Notes under the pieces: generated by a model
Told to the model about the DNA's origin: nothing
The model's input: the letters and a program-made list of their open reading frames with translations, nothing else
Database searches by the model: none
From: CAJWKT01 sp964465375
Lineage (GTDB): Bacteria; Pseudomonadota; Gammaproteobacteria; Steroidobacterales; Rariloculaceae
Direction: 5' to 3'
NCBI GenBank assembly: GCA_964465375.1
Contig: CAYXIJ010000028.1
Coordinates: 1 to 25,529, forward strand
DNA: 25,529 nucleotides
Part shown: positions 24,176 to 25,529 of the stretch, piece after piece
Position numbering within the stretch: the first letter of the stretch is position 1
Layout of the letters: each line of letters starts with the position of its first letter
Translations under genes and position numbers: made by a program

Positions 24176-24369
24176 TTTGGGCGTAACTATAAAAAATGTA
24201 GCTTTAGTTTATGCAGTTTGAAAGCAGATGCATCGACTGTCAGTATAAAGGATAAAGAAGGATAAGGTTATTGTGTGCCCATATTACTCATTATTAATCA
24301 TGAGAAAAAATGTTAAACAATATATTGGCGTGTTGAAAATCTAATATTTTTTGATTTTGAGATATTCTT

Positions 24370-25529
24370 TTAGTAATCCATGGATCTTCCTGTGAATGGA
24401 TTAACTCCCCCATGGAATCCACCTTGGTCACGCACCACTCGTGCAACACCGTCCTCGTTGTAGTGCACCCAAACTAAACCATGAGGGTCACCCCATTTGG
24501 GCATGTCAATCACATGTGTCTGTTGTCGGGTCTGGGCATCAAAAACGAATATCTGCCCATCGCCATTTGCAGTAGCCCATATTTCTTTACCATTGGGCGC
24601 TAGCAGGATGTGATCAACCACGTATCCGGAGAACAGGGTGTCAAGATGCCTCCCGTCACCAGTATCGAAAACCGTAACGGTTCGGCCAAAAAACTCATTG
24701 GCCTCACCTTTATCCGCAACCCATATTTCCGATTGATCCGCATTGAATGTTGCTCCGTAGGGACCAATGCCTGTAGCTCGGTGCCATTCAATAGCGCCGG
24801 TTCCCAGGTTGATCTTTGTCAGACTCGATGATCCTGCGGCCGGAACGTAAATATTTTCACTCTGATTGTCTATTAAGATCCAATCGCCCCGGTAACCCGG
24901 GTACGGGTATTCTTTAACAACTTCCCAGGTAGCTGGGTCGATCTGCACAACCCAGTACGGTCTCAGGGTTGTCAGTACGCCACGACTAAGATTGACCGCA
25001 CCAATAAAGCCGGAAAGCGCCATTGGGCCGTACCCGACGGGCTCCATGAGGATATAAATATATTCATTATCCGTGTACGAGGTATAAGTGTTGCCGCCCA
25101 AATCCTCTCCCCGAATGCCTCCGATGATTTCATCAGTTTCTGGATCAAAGAGAAACACGTCGAGGCCGGTCTCTTCGCGGGCAAAAGTATCAATTAGCAA
25201 ATAGCGATCTTGAAATATCTGTCCGTGGTGCATCCGACCCCCGATTGTCATTTGCTTGATAGGCTGGAGAGTCAGGGCGTCAATTTTGACAAGTGAGGCT
25301 ACCGCGTTAAGCCCGTCCATCCTCGCATCATCGCTCGAAAGAGCGCCAACGATATAAACAAAGTTTCCATTGGGAGAGACAACCGTGGTATGAACGCTGG
25401 ATCGCAGTTCAGGCGGAAGTTCGTAGGCCGCAATTATTTCCTTTGTTTCAGCACCCCCTACCGACACTTGGCTTGATTCGGCTCCCACGGTTTTTCGACC
25501 GGCAGAATAAAAATTAGTAGTGGTTCCCA
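24370..25529 (-). CDS. YncE-like beta-propeller protein, 5' end cut by window edge
   Basis: At least 386 residues of repeated four-stranded blades of the YVTN/YncE or lactonase-like type. Blade starts such as SPNGNFVYIVG, ADQSEIWVADKG and APNGKEIWATANGDGQIFVFD recur at about 40-50 residue steps. The frame stays open to base 25529 (upstream residues NFYSAGRKT), so the GTG at 25488 is not a real start. The N-terminus, probably with a signal peptide, lies outside the window. The C-terminus PHGLVWVHYNEDG-x-ARVVRDQGGFHGG is distinctive. Such proteins often sit in the periplasm and bind partners or cofactors, but function cannot be assigned. DUF6152 follows on the same strand. Confidence 0.82.
   Translation of the reverse strand, partial: GTTTNFYSAGRKTVGAESSQVSVGGAETKEIIAAYELPPELRSSVHTTVVSPNGNFVYIVGALSSDDARMDGLNAVASLVKIDALTLQPIKQMTIGGRMHHGQIFQDRYLLIDTFAREETGLDVFLFDPETDEIIGGIRGEDLGGNTYTSYTDNEYIYILMEPVGYGPMALSGFIGAVNLSRGVLTTLRPYWVVQIDPATWEVVKEYPYPGYRGDWILIDNQSENIYVPAAGSSSLTKINLGTGAIEWHRATGIGPYGATFNADQSEIWVADKGEANEFFGRTVTVFDTGDGRHLDTLFSGYVVDHILLAPNGKEIWATANGDGQIFVFDAQTRQQTHVIDMPKWGDPHGLVWVHYNEDGVARVVRDQGGFHGGVNPFTGRSMDY

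Noticed and set aside
24336..24358. AAAATC / GATTTT inverted repeat as a terminator of the beta-propeller gene
   Set aside because: The stem is six AT-rich pairs with an 11-base loop and no real T-run, which is expected by chance in such AT-rich DNA.
20843..25529. Integrated mobile element at tRNA-Gly
   Set aside because: No integrase, transposase or duplicated tRNA 3' end is visible within the window; kept only as a weak synteny observation.
1..25529. CRISPR arrays, phage genes, insertion sequences or defence islands
   Set aside because: No spaced repeat array, transposase, phage structural gene or recognisable defence gene was found on either strand; the lone NERD and TatD proteins are not enough to call one.

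Overview
The window looks like chromosomal core DNA from a gammaproteobacterium, probably an uncultured (perhaps marine) lineage. The reasons are a ThrA-type homoserine dehydrogenase that appears fused to aspartokinase, thrC next to it, mnmA beside purB, uvrC-pgsA with a tRNA-Gly(GCC) downstream, a TatD of the Escherichia subtype and a DUF4389 membrane protein. GC content is moderate by eye. GTG and TTG starts are frequent. A run of ten N inside thrA shows this is a gapped assembly.

Left part (1-4486): a bifunctional thrA, cut by the window edge, is followed by thrC with no thrB between them. Then come an orphan NERD-domain nuclease-like gene, tatD on the opposite strand and a small DUF4389 membrane protein.

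Middle part (4548-14927): on the minus strand purB-mnmA-acnA form one run (purine synthesis, tRNA 2-thiolation, TCA cycle). Divergently, fumC, a NudL-type CoA pyrophosphatase and mazG form a tight plus-strand unit combining the TCA cycle with nucleotide-pool housekeeping. A minus-strand nfeD-slipin pair (membrane ClpP-like protease plus SPFH protein) follows.

Plus-strand unit (14953-19363): class II DAHP synthase, a family-5 Fe-S uracil-DNA glycosylase, uvrC and pgsA are packed with gaps of 2-3 bases or a 4-base overlap. This probably makes a single transcript mixing aromatic synthesis, base and nucleotide excision repair, and phospholipid synthesis.

Right part (19364-25529): a minus-strand hotdog thioesterase and a glycine-rich RRM protein lie between pgsA and the tRNA-Gly gene. 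Beyond the tRNA the content turns accessory: a divergent LamB/YcsF (PxpA-like) protein, an alpha/beta hydrolase and a stand-alone MetE-catalytic-domain protein in one direction, then a secreted DUF6152 protein and a beta-propeller protein that runs off the right edge. The LamB/YcsF-hydrolase-MetE-like cassette is the best candidate for something undescribed, but its substrate cannot be read from the sequence. I saw no CRISPR array, transposase, integrase, phage gene or toxin-antitoxin pair. Most of the window is ordinary metabolism, and I do not claim a clearly new system.
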